Assembly: GCF_052115485.1 (NCBI RefSeq)
Contig: NZ_JBFRGU010000004.1
Coordinates: forward strand, 186,001 to 250,000
Direction of reading: 5' to 3'
Source of the DNA: Microvirga sp052115485
Lineage (GTDB): Bacteria; Pseudomonadota; Alphaproteobacteria; Rhizobiales; Beijerinckiaceae
DNA length: 64,000 nucleotides
The stretch's first letter is position 1, and each line of letters opens with the position of its first letter. Both the position numbers and the translations under genes were made by a program. The notes under the pieces are model-generated. The model did not search any database. It was given only the letters and a program-made list of their open reading frames with translations, and was not told where the DNA came from. Positions 56,048 to 64,000 of the stretch are shown piece after piece.

Positions 56048-56762
56048 ACCTTTCCGCCTAAGTTTTTGTTTTTATTGAGATATTTTTTGAACCGTTAAGA
56101 ATGGCCCTAACAACGGCCCCAGCAGGCGCCAGAGCTGTGGCGAGATCGGCTCATTGGTTGAGCGGCTTGTAACTCGGACCCTTTCTCTCGCGTCGTGAAA
56201 GCATCTGCGAACTGGACTGTTCGTTATGTAGACGAACAAAAAAAGGAGGCGCCGTAGCGTCGCCCTTACTGAAAAAAGCCAGGGTGCGCCAGATCCGCGT
56301 CGATGAACTGGGGGGGGCGCGTTCAGCATCCGGCTTCCCCGGACTGCGAGGCGTTCAACTTCCAGGAAGACGACCTGAGGCCAGAGCGAATCGTCGATAT
56401 CGCGACTCATGGCCGATCAGGGCGATGTTCACATTCTTACCTTACACCGACAGGCAGTATGAAAATATCGTCCGATTTTTCGACCAGCGCCGTAAACGGC
56501 AGCGGAAAACCCTGATCAGTTCGCCCTAATTTCTAGAAGTCCAGCGATTTTTATCTGCAGCCGAGGAGCCGTTACTTTATATTTTTCAATGAGATAACGG
56601 CTGTCCAGCTTAGCAGCTGAGAGATCGTGGCAGCGGCAACTACTAGCGACTCTCAACAGATCACCAGGCCAGCTTAGCAGCTGAGAGATCGTGGTCCAGC
56701 GGCAACCGGATAGCCCTCGATACACTCCGCAGGCTTAGCTGTTACCTATTGGAACTCAGGTA
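56048..56762. other. Gene-poor region between tRNA-Ser and the giant RTX gene
   Basis: About 715 bases without a credible gene. A few open frames of 70-110 codons in both directions lack ribosome sites and recognisable motifs. It includes an inverted repeat AGCCGTTA/TAACGGCT (56567-56574 and 56595-56602) around an A/T-rich loop, which might serve as a terminator for the minus-strand gene, and a pair of 36- to 38-base direct repeats (56605-56706). Its position between a tRNA and an AT-rich gene would suit an island boundary; I could not find a duplicated tRNA end. Confidence 0.55.
56605..56706 (+). repeat. Pair of direct repeats
   Basis: Copy one at 56605-56640 and copy two at 56669-56706, both CCAGCTTAGCAGCTGAGAGA-TCGTGG-CAGCGGCAAC; the second has an extra TC. 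Copy starts are 64 bases apart. Each contains the near-palindrome CTTAGCAGCTGAG. No flanking gene explains them. Confidence 0.8.
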
Positions 56763-59700
56763 CTATCCTGCGAACCGAAAATCGTCAGCACTCAGGCTCG
56801 ACAAAGCGACATACTTGAGCAGCAAAGTACTACGATCATCGGTCGTAATCAGTACATCCGCGCCTTGCTGCGTCGAGTGAGCAAGAACCTCTGCGAAATT
56901 CACGAACGTCGCCTTACGAAACTCGATCACATCGCCACTTCCTGGACCTGCCTGAAATTTTTCAATGATGTCGCGACCGAATTGCGTCTTGAACGAGAAC
57001 ACATCATTCGCGCTGGTCCCCTTCAAGATATCGTCTTTGGCCGTGCTGTAGAAATTGCTCGCGTAAACAATAGTAGCGTTACTCTCGAACAAAGCACCAG
57101 ATTCAATACCGAAAGCGAGATCCGCGAAGGACGCTTTGGTCGCGAATGGACTTTCAAAGAAAGGAGGATGAAGGCCGTTATCGTTGTCCTCGCCCATCTG
57201 AACTATGTTGCCATCAGCATCATATCGCACTTGTTTATGGACCCATGTTCCGACGCCCGTTTTCGTCCACGTATCGACCCATTTTTGACCCTTATATTCA
57301 CCCTTATCATAGTAAGTCTCCGCACTAACAGCATGATCGCTCGCATCACGGATAATTGTATAAGAACTATAGTCAAAGGTGTCTCTTGGATCCCTCACCT
57401 CCAGAAGAGCGGTTTTATCTTTGTTCTTGGTATAGATGATGCTTGGATCCGTTTCCCCAATGAATTGTTCTATCTTCCAATCCCAAGAGCCCGTCCCCTT
57501 GTTGAGAGTTGCGATCTCGCGGCTTTTAATGTTATCGCCAGAGTACTCCCAAGTTTCGATCGTCTCTTTATCCTTGTAGATGATCTCTCGGCGATCTATG
57601 TGTGTTCCATCAGTCTTGGTCGTTATGCGCTCTTTCCAGGTACCGGATCCGATATTTTTCTCCCACAAAACTTCCTTCTTCACGCCGCCTACAGAATCGG
57701 AAATTACCTTCTCGTAATACTTGACTTCGTTTTTGTCAGTTTTGACGAGCTTCTCATACCATTTTTCGCGGTTGAAGCGATCCCATTCCTGCACTTGAGA
57801 CGACTTGTCGTCGTAGACATATTCTACCCGAAGTTCCACGGCCCGAGTATCGTTCGTATAAGTGACCGCGTACTTGTACCAATCGGGAGATCTGCTGCCA
57901 TACGGATCATACTTGGCATCAAGCAACGTGCCGTCGTCGTTTAGGATCTCTTCGTCGATCTTCGTCGAACGACTTTCATTCGTGTATAGGATCTTGGAAT
58001 AGGTAGGATCGCCCGATACGTTAAACGGATCGAAGATGTGCTCCATGAACTGCAGATTGTCTTTCAGCTCGGCGCGATAAAGTTCTGTTGTCTTGGTTGG
58101 ATCCACCCATTTGACCGTCCTGCGTTGCCATGCTGATGTTTCATTATCGATATCGTGGTCGATCTCGGCGTAATTCCCGTTATCGTACCAGGTGATCTCC
58201 TTCGTGGTGATCTTGGTCTCACCCTTGTAGTGCGCCTCATATTTCTGCCAGTCGAGCGCGGCTGTGTAGTCCCACGTCCGAACAATACCCTTCGTCAGCT
58301 TCTTGTCGGACAGCCACTGCTCTTCCTGCCATAGTTCACGCGTCGGAACAGCCTTGTCGTAGTGCGTCACTTGGGTTGACCAGGTTGTTCCCGAATAGTC
58401 CCAGAACTTCACGAGCTTCGAGAGTGTCGGGTGAGTATCATAGTCGACAATGTATTTCGTCTCGCGAGCGTCGGGACCCGTACCCTCGCGATGCATTTCC
58501 CAACTCTCCCAATCAAGCCCGGCATAGTCCCATGCCTTTTCAATGCTGCGAGGCTTTACGTAAACCTCATCTACGAAGTAGCCGTGGTAGGAGTAGAACT
58601 CCCAAACCTTGCGTTCGCGTGGATCGTACTTTTCTGTGAAGCTCTCCCATTCCTCCCCGAGCCGCTTGCTCTCCAGGCGGCTATCCACGTAATTGAGCTC
58701 GTCTGAATCATAGTCAGCGCCCTCGATGACATAGGATCCATCGTCGTTGTTCGTTCTCTGCCACAACGTGCGCTTCAGATTATCCAGATGCCGCTCAACG
58801 TTGCTCCAAACGGAAGCGCCATAGTCCCACTCACGCTGAACATATTCGACTACGCCTTCGATCTTTTCGTGGAGCATGTCCTCTTGCCAATACGGTTTGG
58901 CACCGTCGTAGGCGGATTGGCTCTCGTAGCGCGTCTCGCGCGTGCTCCAGTCTTCAGCCCTGTAAGGATCCCACTGCAGAACCTTGTATAGGCCGCCATC
59001 CATCTTATAGAGATGTTTGACTAGGTTGGCGTTCGCGTCGAACGTTTGAATGTAAAACGCCCAGTCCTGTTCAGTCCCGCCGGGACTTACATCCCACGCA
59101 TACGCGAGCCGAGAACCGTCGTATTTGAATTCGGTTCTGCTGACACGAACGCCAGCAAGGTTGCGGTGTTCGATAAAGGCGTGAAGCTGTGATGGATTGT
59201 CGGGATCGATCTCCCAACCGAGCCGGTTCTTGGAGCCGTCACTATTCTCCAAATCCCAGGCAGATTCCGCGTCCGTATTCGTCATGTAGTCGAGATCGGC
59301 CTTCGTGAACTGGCCGTCGCTGAAGCGGAAGATCTCGATGTCGGCAAAGTCCGTTCCATCGGGAGAACCGGCACGCTTGTCGACGATGGAATAGCGACCG
59401 GTCGCCGTATTGAAGCGGATCTCATAGTCTGTGCGCCTACCGCTCAAGACAATCACATCGACGCCGCTACCTCCATCGATGAAATCAACATCAGGGCCGC
59501 CAATAAGGGTATCATTGCCGTTACCGCCGAAGAGTTGATCACGGCCGCCGCCGCCATCAAGTGTGTCGTTCCCGTCGGCTCCTGAGAGCATGTCGTCGCC
59601 AAGACCGCCGACAAGACTGTCGTCTCCGGCATCTCCTGTCAGGACGTCATTGCCATCCCCGCCAACGAGTGTGTCTGCGCCGTCGCCGCCCCAAAGTTTG

Positions 59701-62700
59701 TCGGATCCTGCGCCACCATCGAGACTGTCGTTGCCGGCATCGCCATAGATCTGGTCGTCGCCTTCCGCACCGAGGATTGTGTCTGCCCCAGTTCCACCGA
59801 AGATAGTGTCGTTGCCAGCCTCGCCGTACAGAGAGTCGGCCCCCTCTTCGCCTTTGAGAATGTCATTGCCGTCATTGCCATGGAGAATGTCATCGCCCTC
59901 GTCGCCCGTAATGACATCATCGCCGGCGCCGCCCCAGATCGTGTCATGACCTGATGAACCGAGAAGAGCGTCATTGCCATCATCGCCATAGATAAGGTCG
60001 TTGCCCGCACCGCCGTCGATATCATCACGGCCTTCGTTGCCGTGGATGACGTCGTCACCGGCGTCGCCGCGCAGCCGATCGTTGCCGGAGCCACCTTCGA
60101 TGGTGTCATTCCCAGCCCCGCCCTCGACGGTATCGTCACCATCACCAGCGAACAGACTATCGCGTCCGTCGCCGCCGAACAGCATGTCGTTGCCGCCCTC
60201 GCCGTTCAGGATATCGTCTCCGGCCTCCCCGAAAAGCCAATCCATATCTGCGCCGCCGTTGAGCGTATCGTTACCGCTTCCGCCGTGAAGCTCGTCCCGC
60301 CCATCGCCTCCGATCAGAGTGTCGTCGTCGTCGTCTCCCCAAAGGATGTCATCGCCGATCCCGCCATCGAGCAGATCGTTGCCGTTTCCACCGAACAGAT
60401 TGTCGATGCCTCCGCCGCCGTAAAGCGTGTCGCGGCCATCGCCACCGTAGAGGAAATCTGCATCGTCGCCGCCCTCTAAAAGATCGTCGCCGGCTCCGCC
60501 CTCCAAGGTGTCGTAACCATCACCTCCGATAAGCGTATCGTTGCCGTCGTCGCCCTTCAGCTTGTCATCCCAGCTTCCGCCATCGAGATAGTCAGCGCCG
60601 GTACCGCCGAAAAGCGTGTCATTGCCCGATCCGCCTTGCAGAATATCGTTCCCAGCGTCACCGTATAATACGTCGCCACCGCTGCCGCCGAAAAGGGTGT
60701 CGTTTCCGTCGCCGCCCGAGAGATGATCCCGGTCCGCCTCGCCATAGAGGACATCGTCTCCCTGTTCACCTTCTAGCGTATCGTCTCCAAGCCCTCCGTG
60801 GAGGGTATCGTCGCCGAAGCCGCCATAGAGCTTGTCATCGCCCGGGAGCTTGGATTCACCGTCATCCCCGTAGAGAACGTCATTACCGTCTCCACCCCAA
60901 AGACTATCGTTGTCTTCACCGCCGTAGAGCGTGTCGTCTCCCGCTTCGCCAACGAGATTGTCCTGATCGGCCTCGCCTTGGAGAATATCGCTGCCCTCAC
61001 CGCCTCTCAGCGTGTCGTTTCCTTGGCCGCCGAAGATCTTATCATTCCCAGCAGCGCCATAGAGGTCATTGCCGAGATCGTTTCCGGTCATCCGGTTGTT
61101 ATTAGCATTCCCGACGCCGTTCTTAGCCTTATCGACCAACTTGAGCCTGTTTATGTCCGATGGAAGTGTGCGGGTCTTTGTGTAACTCCAGATTTCTGTG
61201 GCGCCCTTGGCGAGTTCGACTTCGGCATAGAGCGCTTTGTTTTTCTTGTCATAAAAAGTCTTCTTGTTCTTCCACTCGCGGCTCGTTTTGTAGTCAAACT
61301 CCCAGTTCCAGCCGGATCCATCTTTGTCGATAAAGATTTGCAGTTCGAGGGCTCCAGACTGGGTGTAGTGACTAATCGTGAGGATTCCGTCGCGATCTCG
61401 CTGATAGGTCATTCGTACGATGTCTTTGATCTGAACCACACGGGCGGTCAGCGCTCCCGATGAATCGTAGGTGCTGAGAGTTTTTTGAACACCGCTATTT
61501 TTCCCTGGAAGCGCAGTGGTAACCTCCTCACGCACAGCGCCATCTGCTTGCACCACTCGCTCGCCTATTTCGAGAACGTCCTCTCCTTTGACAGCGGCGT
61601 AACTCTTCTTGTTCCCGCCAGAGGTCTCAGACAAGACAGAGCCATCTGGGTTGTAGGTCAGAGTGGTAGATCCTCTTTGGACTACAATCGGTTCAGTCGT
61701 AGAGGCGCCTTCGGCAGGGGCGGGACCATTTATGGAGAGTTCACTCTGCCCCTCGACCTCCGCGTGCGATGTGGCGCCACCCCCAAAGAGCCCTCCCAAG
61801 GCCTCCCCTATCGCCCCAAGCGCATTTCCAATCGCGTCAGCGATCCCTCCAAGCAATCCGCCGATAGCATCGGCGAGCCCCCCAATCACTCCGCCGAGGA
61901 AATTTCCGACATTCGCAAGAACATCAGGAATACCTACAGATGGGCTTGGAACCGGAGATTTATCATCAAACCGCCCTGTTTTGAGTGCCTGAGTTACTTT
62001 GCTGGAGTTGGCCCTTAGAGTGTCTAGTTCCTTTTGCCACTCTGGTCTTGCTGAAGAATGGGGATTTGCCTTGATCGTCTCTTCCAGCTCTCTGATTGCT
62101 GGTGCAATTCCCGTAGCAAGGACATTGGCAAGACCATTCTTGATGGCCTCGGCAGTCACCAAGTCATGACTGGCAAGAGCCTTCGAATAGGCTCCCATTT
62201 GCTCTGAGAGGTGCTTTCCAAAGTCAGGCGATGCGAACGAATCACTACGATACGCCGCAGCTGCGGCACCGTGGATACCGAACTCATTTCTAAGGTCATT
62301 AAATGCCACGGCCGTGTAGGCTTCGTTGCGTAGCATAACCGAGAGGTTGAGATAGTTTTGCAGCGAGTCGTTGTGTACGCGGACCCCGCCGGCGATATAA
62401 GTGTGAAGCTCTTCGACTTCGAAATTATAAGTCCGCCAGCCGCGGCGGATCTCGGGCTTGAGCGCGTTTCCGCCGTCGGTGACATAAGCGAATTCTTCGG
62501 CTTCTTCGTAGAGATGACGCGTCTCGGCGGAATAGGCGATCCTTTCTGCCGTTACGGATTGAAGCGTCCCATCCTCGAGAACGATCTTTCCACCACGCGC
62601 GATGAGATCATCTGCTCTCTCGAACTTACCAAATTCGTTCAGCAAGAGATGGCCAGGAGTCAGGACAAGGCCAATTGAAGTAATTAGCCATTCGGTTGTT

Positions 62701-63410
62701 ATGTTAGTAAAAATTCGTATTACAGTTTTATTTTCGAATTTATTCGAAATTGGGTGAAAAGAATTTACAATATCGCCAACTTGGATTTCATTAATGGGCT
62801 TTGATAATCCGCCCGCGAGACTAATTTGTGTATTAGAAGGGAAGCAATTGTGTTTTTCTGTTACTGTATGATCATTAGCTATTCTATTAATTACAGAAAT
62901 ATTATTCTTTAAAACGTTCTGAATTTGCACGGTGAGCTTTAATTTAGCGTCTAGAGAATTTAGCCTTGGATCGTCCACTGAGATAGACAGCAATCCCGCT
63001 TTAGCCAAAATTCCATTTGCGGCCATAATGTGGTCTAAGGTTATATTTTCATAATTTTGTCTGAGAAAATCTGCGATAAAGGGACCTGTAAAATTGTTTA
63101 ACTGATCTTTAAAAGTATCGTTATACGTATCTATCGTATTTTGAATTGGGTTTTTACTAATAAATGCAGTCCCAATTTGTAAATTTTCCAGCCATCCTGT
63201 GGCAACTAACGATGCGGGCCCCCAATTTAGAGACAGGTTGGTCGACAGAATAGAATGCTTAAGTGTATTTTGATACGTTTCTGGAAGCCCAAATTCTTCT
63301 CGTGTTTTTGTGGCGAGATCAGCGTATTTACTATCCTGTCTCCCAACAATTCCTGATAAACCCAATGCATCGATCGCACGTGCTAGTCCGCTCATGTCTT
63401 TATCGGCCAT
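56763..63410 (-). CDS. Giant Hint-RTX protein (2,215 aa), candidate processed exoprotein/toxin
   Basis: A predicted exported protein. Order: unknown AT-rich domain 1-188; a Hint (intein/hedgehog-like) domain 189-347 starting CFPSNTQISLAGG, with TPGHLLL in block B position and ending HTYIAGGVRVHN; a helical region 350-480; a hydrophobic Gly-rich segment 498-545; beta-rich 580-750; about 60 RTX nonapeptides 775-1320; a Trp-rich array 1345-2090; and an RTX-like Ca-binding C-terminus 2100-2215 (GTSANDVFSF, ending DDFRFAG). The Hint ends His-Asn followed by Asp, which would suit Asn-dependent cleavage after residue 347. GGAG sits six bases before the ATG at 63410, inside the stop of the upstream gene. 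Known: Hint domains process secreted proteins. Inferred: toxin or adhesin role. Confidence 0.85.
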   Translation of the reverse strand: MADKDMSGLARAIDALGLSGIVGRQDSKYADLATKTREEFGLPETYQNTLKHSILSTNLSLNWGPASLVATGWLENLQIGTAFISKNPIQNTIDTYNDTFKDQLNNFTGPFIADFLRQNYENITLDHIMAANGILAKAGLLSISVDDPRLNSLDAKLKLTVQIQNVLKNNISVINRIANDHTVTEKHNCFPSNTQISLAGGLSKPINEIQVGDIVNSFHPISNKFENKTVIRIFTNITTEWLITSIGLVLTPGHLLLNEFGKFERADDLIARGGKIVLEDGTLQSVTAERIAYSAETRHLYEEAEEFAYVTDGGNALKPEIRRGWRTYNFEVEELHTYIAGGVRVHNDSLQNYLNLSVMLRNEAYTAVAFNDLRNEFGIHGAAAAAYRSDSFASPDFGKHLSEQMGAYSKALASHDLVTAEAIKNGLANVLATGIAPAIRELEETIKANPHSSARPEWQKELDTLRANSSKVTQALKTGRFDDKSPVPSPSVGIPDVLANVGNFLGGVIGGLADAIGGLLGGIADAIGNALGAIGEALGGLFGGGATSHAEVEGQSELSINGPAPAEGASTTEPIVVQRGSTTLTYNPDGSVLSETSGGNKKSYAAVKGEDVLEIGERVVQADGAVREEVTTALPGKNSGVQKTLSTYDSSGALTARVVQIKDIVRMTYQRDRDGILTISHYTQSGALELQIFIDKDGSGWNWEFDYKTSREWKNKKTFYDKKNKALYAEVELAKGATEIWSYTKTRTLPSDINRLKLVDKAKNGVGNANNNRMTGNDLGNDLYGAAGNDKIFGGQGNDTLRGGEGSDILQGEADQDNLVGEAGDDTLYGGEDNDSLWGGDGNDVLYGDDGESKLPGDDKLYGGFGDDTLHGGLGDDTLEGEQGDDVLYGEADRDHLSGGDGNDTLFGGSGGDVLYGDAGNDILQGGSGNDTLFGGTGADYLDGGSWDDKLKGDDGNDTLIGGDGYDTLEGGAGDDLLEGGDDADFLYGGDGRDTLYGGGGIDNLFGGNGNDLLDGGIGDDILWGDDDDDTLIGGDGRDELHGGSGNDTLNGGADMDWLFGEAGDDILNGEGGNDMLFGGDGRDSLFAGDGDDTVEGGAGNDTIEGGSGNDRLRGDAGDDVIHGNEGRDDIDGGAGNDLIYGDDGNDALLGSSGHDTIWGGAGDDVITGDEGDDILHGNDGNDILKGEEGADSLYGEAGNDTIFGGTGADTILGAEGDDQIYGDAGNDSLDGGAGSDKLWGGDGADTLVGGDGNDVLTGDAGDDSLVGGLGDDMLSGADGNDTLDGGGGRDQLFGGNGNDTLIGGPDVDFIDGGSGVDVIVLSGRRTDYEIRFNTATGRYSIVDKRAGSPDGTDFADIEIFRFSDGQFTKADLDYMTNTDAESAWDLENSDGSKNRLGWEIDPDNPSQLHAFIEHRNLAGVRVSRTEFKYDGSRLAYAWDVSPGGTEQDWAFYIQTFDANANLVKHLYKMDGGLYKVLQWDPYRAEDWSTRETRYESQSAYDGAKPYWQEDMLHEKIEGVVEYVQREWDYGASVWSNVERHLDNLKRTLWQRTNNDDGSYVIEGADYDSDELNYVDSRLESKRLGEEWESFTEKYDPRERKVWEFYSYHGYFVDEVYVKPRSIEKAWDYAGLDWESWEMHREGTGPDARETKYIVDYDTHPTLSKLVKFWDYSGTTWSTQVTHYDKAVPTRELWQEEQWLSDKKLTKGIVRTWDYTAALDWQKYEAHYKGETKITTKEITWYDNGNYAEIDHDIDNETSAWQRRTVKWVDPTKTTELYRAELKDNLQFMEHIFDPFNVSGDPTYSKILYTNESRSTKIDEEILNDDGTLLDAKYDPYGSRSPDWYKYAVTYTNDTRAVELRVEYVYDDKSSQVQEWDRFNREKWYEKLVKTDKNEVKYYEKVISDSVGGVKKEVLWEKNIGSGTWKERITTKTDGTHIDRREIIYKDKETIETWEYSGDNIKSREIATLNKGTGSWDWKIEQFIGETDPSIIYTKNKDKTALLEVRDPRDTFDYSSYTIIRDASDHAVSAETYYDKGEYKGQKWVDTWTKTGVGTWVHKQVRYDADGNIVQMGEDNDNGLHPPFFESPFATKASFADLAFGIESGALFESNATIVYASNFYSTAKDDILKGTSANDVFSFKTQFGRDIIEKFQAGPGSGDVIEFRKATFVNFAEVLAHSTQQGADVLITTDDRSTLLLKYVALSSLSADDFRFAG
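57140..59375 (-). repeat. Trp-rich WDY-type repeat array in the giant protein
   Basis: Residues about 1345-2090 contain roughly ten units with a W-[DE]-[YPVRF] start, a second W after 5-8 residues and a short hydrophobic end, for example WDYGASVWSNVERHL, WDYAGLDWESWEMHR, WDYSGTTWSTQVTHYD and WDYTAALDWQKYEAHY. They resemble YD/RHS-like beta repeats only loosely. Confidence 0.65.
59451..61088 (-). repeat. RTX nonapeptide array in the giant protein
   Basis: About 545 residues (775-1320) of GGxGxDxLx repeats in near-perfect nine-residue register, GNDTLFGGT-like. Such arrays bind calcium and fold outside the cell as beta-rolls. The periodic codons keep all frames open, giving long spurious frames on the other strand. 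Confidence 0.9.
62370..62846 (-). other. Hint (intein/hedgehog-like) domain of the giant protein
   Basis: Residues 189-347 of the giant protein. C189 is the nucleophile; block B-like TPGHLLL near 251-257 with the His; block F/G-like HTYIAGGVRVHN at 336-347 ends in H346-N347. The residue following is Asp, not Cys/Ser/Thr, so splicing is unlikely and cleavage is the predicted outcome. Confidence 0.75.
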
Positions 63411-63888
63411 TTTTCACTCCTTGATGGCACTTCGTTTCAATATGAAACGTCTTGCTCGATACATCGAACGCAAAGCAGGAATCGACATCTTCATTTTTAA
63501 TGCATAATGAATTCTCGATTTGAGCTGAAAAAAGCGAAGGGCTAATAAGATCAGCTTTGATGAGAGAGTTATTATATCTCACTATGGTCCATGCGGTATC
63601 GACTCTGTCAACGTTATGTCTCAATATTTTATTCAATTTTTCTTTAGGTATTCTGGTCACCCTTTCCATTTCTATACCCGGAAATACGAGGCAAACCTCA
63701 TAGGCGCCGTTGGAAGTTAGCTCTTTGAACGATATTGATCTTTTTTCTTGAAATATTGGATCATATGAAAGAATTGGCCCGCGAATATAAATTAGTAGGT
63801 TTATTATATTTACTAAGATAAATAAGCAGAAAATGATGAAGCATGCATAAAGAGAGCGCCGCAATATTTTATAGGCGATGTTTAGCAT
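63400..63888 (-). CDS. Small membrane-anchored protein upstream of the giant RTX gene (162 aa)
   Basis: I do not recognise a family. The N-terminus has one hydrophobic segment (residues about 13-35, ACFIIFCLFILVNIINLLIY) after basic residues, so the rest is predicted to lie outside the cytoplasm. The C-terminal 125 residues have four cysteines (in VCLVF, NSLCIKN, DSCFAF, TKCHQ) that could form disulfides. The stop TAA lies 11 bases inside the RTX gene start, whose ribosome site is in this frame, so the two are translationally coupled. A matching partner or immunity protein is an inference from coupling. AT-rich, as is the next gene's 5' part. Confidence 0.75.
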   Translation of the reverse strand: MLNIAYKILRRSLYACFIIFCLFILVNIINLLIYIRGPILSYDPIFQEKRSISFKELTSNGAYEVCLVFPGIEMERVTRIPKEKLNKILRHNVDRVDTAWTIVRYNNSLIKADLISPSLFSAQIENSLCIKNEDVDSCFAFDVSSKTFHIETKCHQGVKNGR

Positions 63889-63889
63889 T

Positions 63890-64000
63890 TCAAAGATGCC
63901 TTTTTAATCCGAAAAATTTTGTGATAAAAAAACCTATAAACTGAATCGCCATATATAAAATAATAGTCAATACAAAATATTTAAATAGTATTATTATAAC
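63890..64000 (-). CDS. Membrane protein, C-terminal fragment (partial)
   Basis: The window's right edge holds 36 codons of an open frame without an internal start, ending TGA one base before the ATG of the 162-aa protein. It is very hydrophobic, VIIILFKYFVLTIILYMAI then FIGFFITKFF, ending GLKRHL, and looks like the last helix or two of a membrane protein. Row 63961-64000 has only 5 G/C of 40 bases. Could be the first member of the same operon; confirmation needs sequence beyond the window. Confidence 0.5.
   Translation of the reverse strand, partial: VIIILFKYFVLTIILYMAIQFIGFFITKFFGLKRHL

Noticed and set aside
56284..56529. 81-codon plus-strand frame and overlapping frames in the gene-poor region after tRNA-Ser
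   Set aside because: No ribosome site, no motif, three frames open at once; I considered a transposase or integrase remnant but could not match any catalytic residue.
56605..56706. The direct repeats as a CRISPR array
   Set aside because: Only two copies with one 28-base gap, unequal copy lengths and no cas genes; not a CRISPR array.
59561..60479. Plus-strand open frames opposite the RTX array
   Set aside because: The nine-codon periodicity of the array leaves several frames free of stops; their translations are repetitive Arg/Pro/Ser and correspond to no family.

Overview
The window is a 64-kb stretch of an alphaproteobacterial chromosome. The gene content and order point to Hyphomicrobiales (Rhizobiales), with a Methylobacteriaceae/Microvirga-like organism as my best guess. 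Supporting evidence: an F1Fo-ATPase zeta-type DUF1476 protein, FYDLN-acid and TIGR02302 family proteins, PurS/PurQ/small-type PurL, the rplU-rpmA-GNAT-obgE-proB / proA-nadD-rsfS-rlmH-envC-ctpA series, the twin-TM / adenosyltransferase / rhomboid / etfBA / hydroxybutyryl-CoA dehydrogenase series, and a 16S-tRNA-Ile-tRNA-Ala-23S-5S operon. The genus is inference.

Layout. 1-2.4 kb: 5' part of cmk, aroA, a FYDLN-acid protein and tRNA-Ala(GGC). 2.7-6.7 kb: two adjacent RTX (calcium-binding nonapeptide repeat) proteins. 6.9-12.8 kb: an rRNA operon on the minus strand ending in a 5S gene that keeps only its 5' part, followed by tRNA-fMet. 12.8-25.8 kb: housekeeping genes (M23 peptidase, AEC transporter, gluQRS, esterase, aldolase, ATPase zeta subunit, purC, purSQL, bolA, grxD, tlpA). 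26-28.3 kb: a third RTX protein with propeller-like N-terminal repeats, sitting where argH is usually found between tlpA and lptM-lysA. 28.4-46 kb: lptM, lysA, TIGR02302, a lipid A deacylase-like protein, cobalamin adenosyltransferase, rhomboid protease, etfBA, 3-hydroxybutyryl-CoA dehydrogenase, a universal stress protein, two DedA/VTT-type membrane proteins, an HNH nuclease, dsbB, tRNA-Leu with an orphan membrane protein, rppH. 44.8-55.7 kb: the conserved ctpA-to-rplU block on the minus strand, interrupted by a DUF72 protein and a PEBP-like protein on the plus strand. 55.9 kb to the end: tRNA-Ser(CGA), a gene-poor 0.7 kb, and a 2,215-residue Hint-RTX protein preceded by an overlapping small membrane-anchored protein and the 3' end of another membrane protein, all on the minus strand and AT-rich at the 5' side.

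Most interesting material. The minus-strand cluster at the right edge (56763-64000) is the best candidate for an undescribed system: a giant exported protein that combines an internal self-processing Hint domain, a glycine-rich hydrophobic stretch, about 60 RTX nonapeptides, an unusual Trp-rich repeat array and a Ca-binding C-terminus, and whose start overlaps a one-TM protein that could be its partner or immunity protein. The three shorter RTX proteins share one homologous C-terminal export cassette that the giant lacks; no type I secretion transporter lies in the window. Other points: the truncated 5S gene, the missing argH, four copies of a 46-bp palindromic-ended repeat, an in-frame 15-bp duplication at the obgE/proB junction, and the overlapping divergent starts of proA and the DUF72 gene.

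Start codons were chosen by ribosome-binding site and family N-termini; rRNA ends are approximate; all functional calls come from reading motifs, not from database searches.
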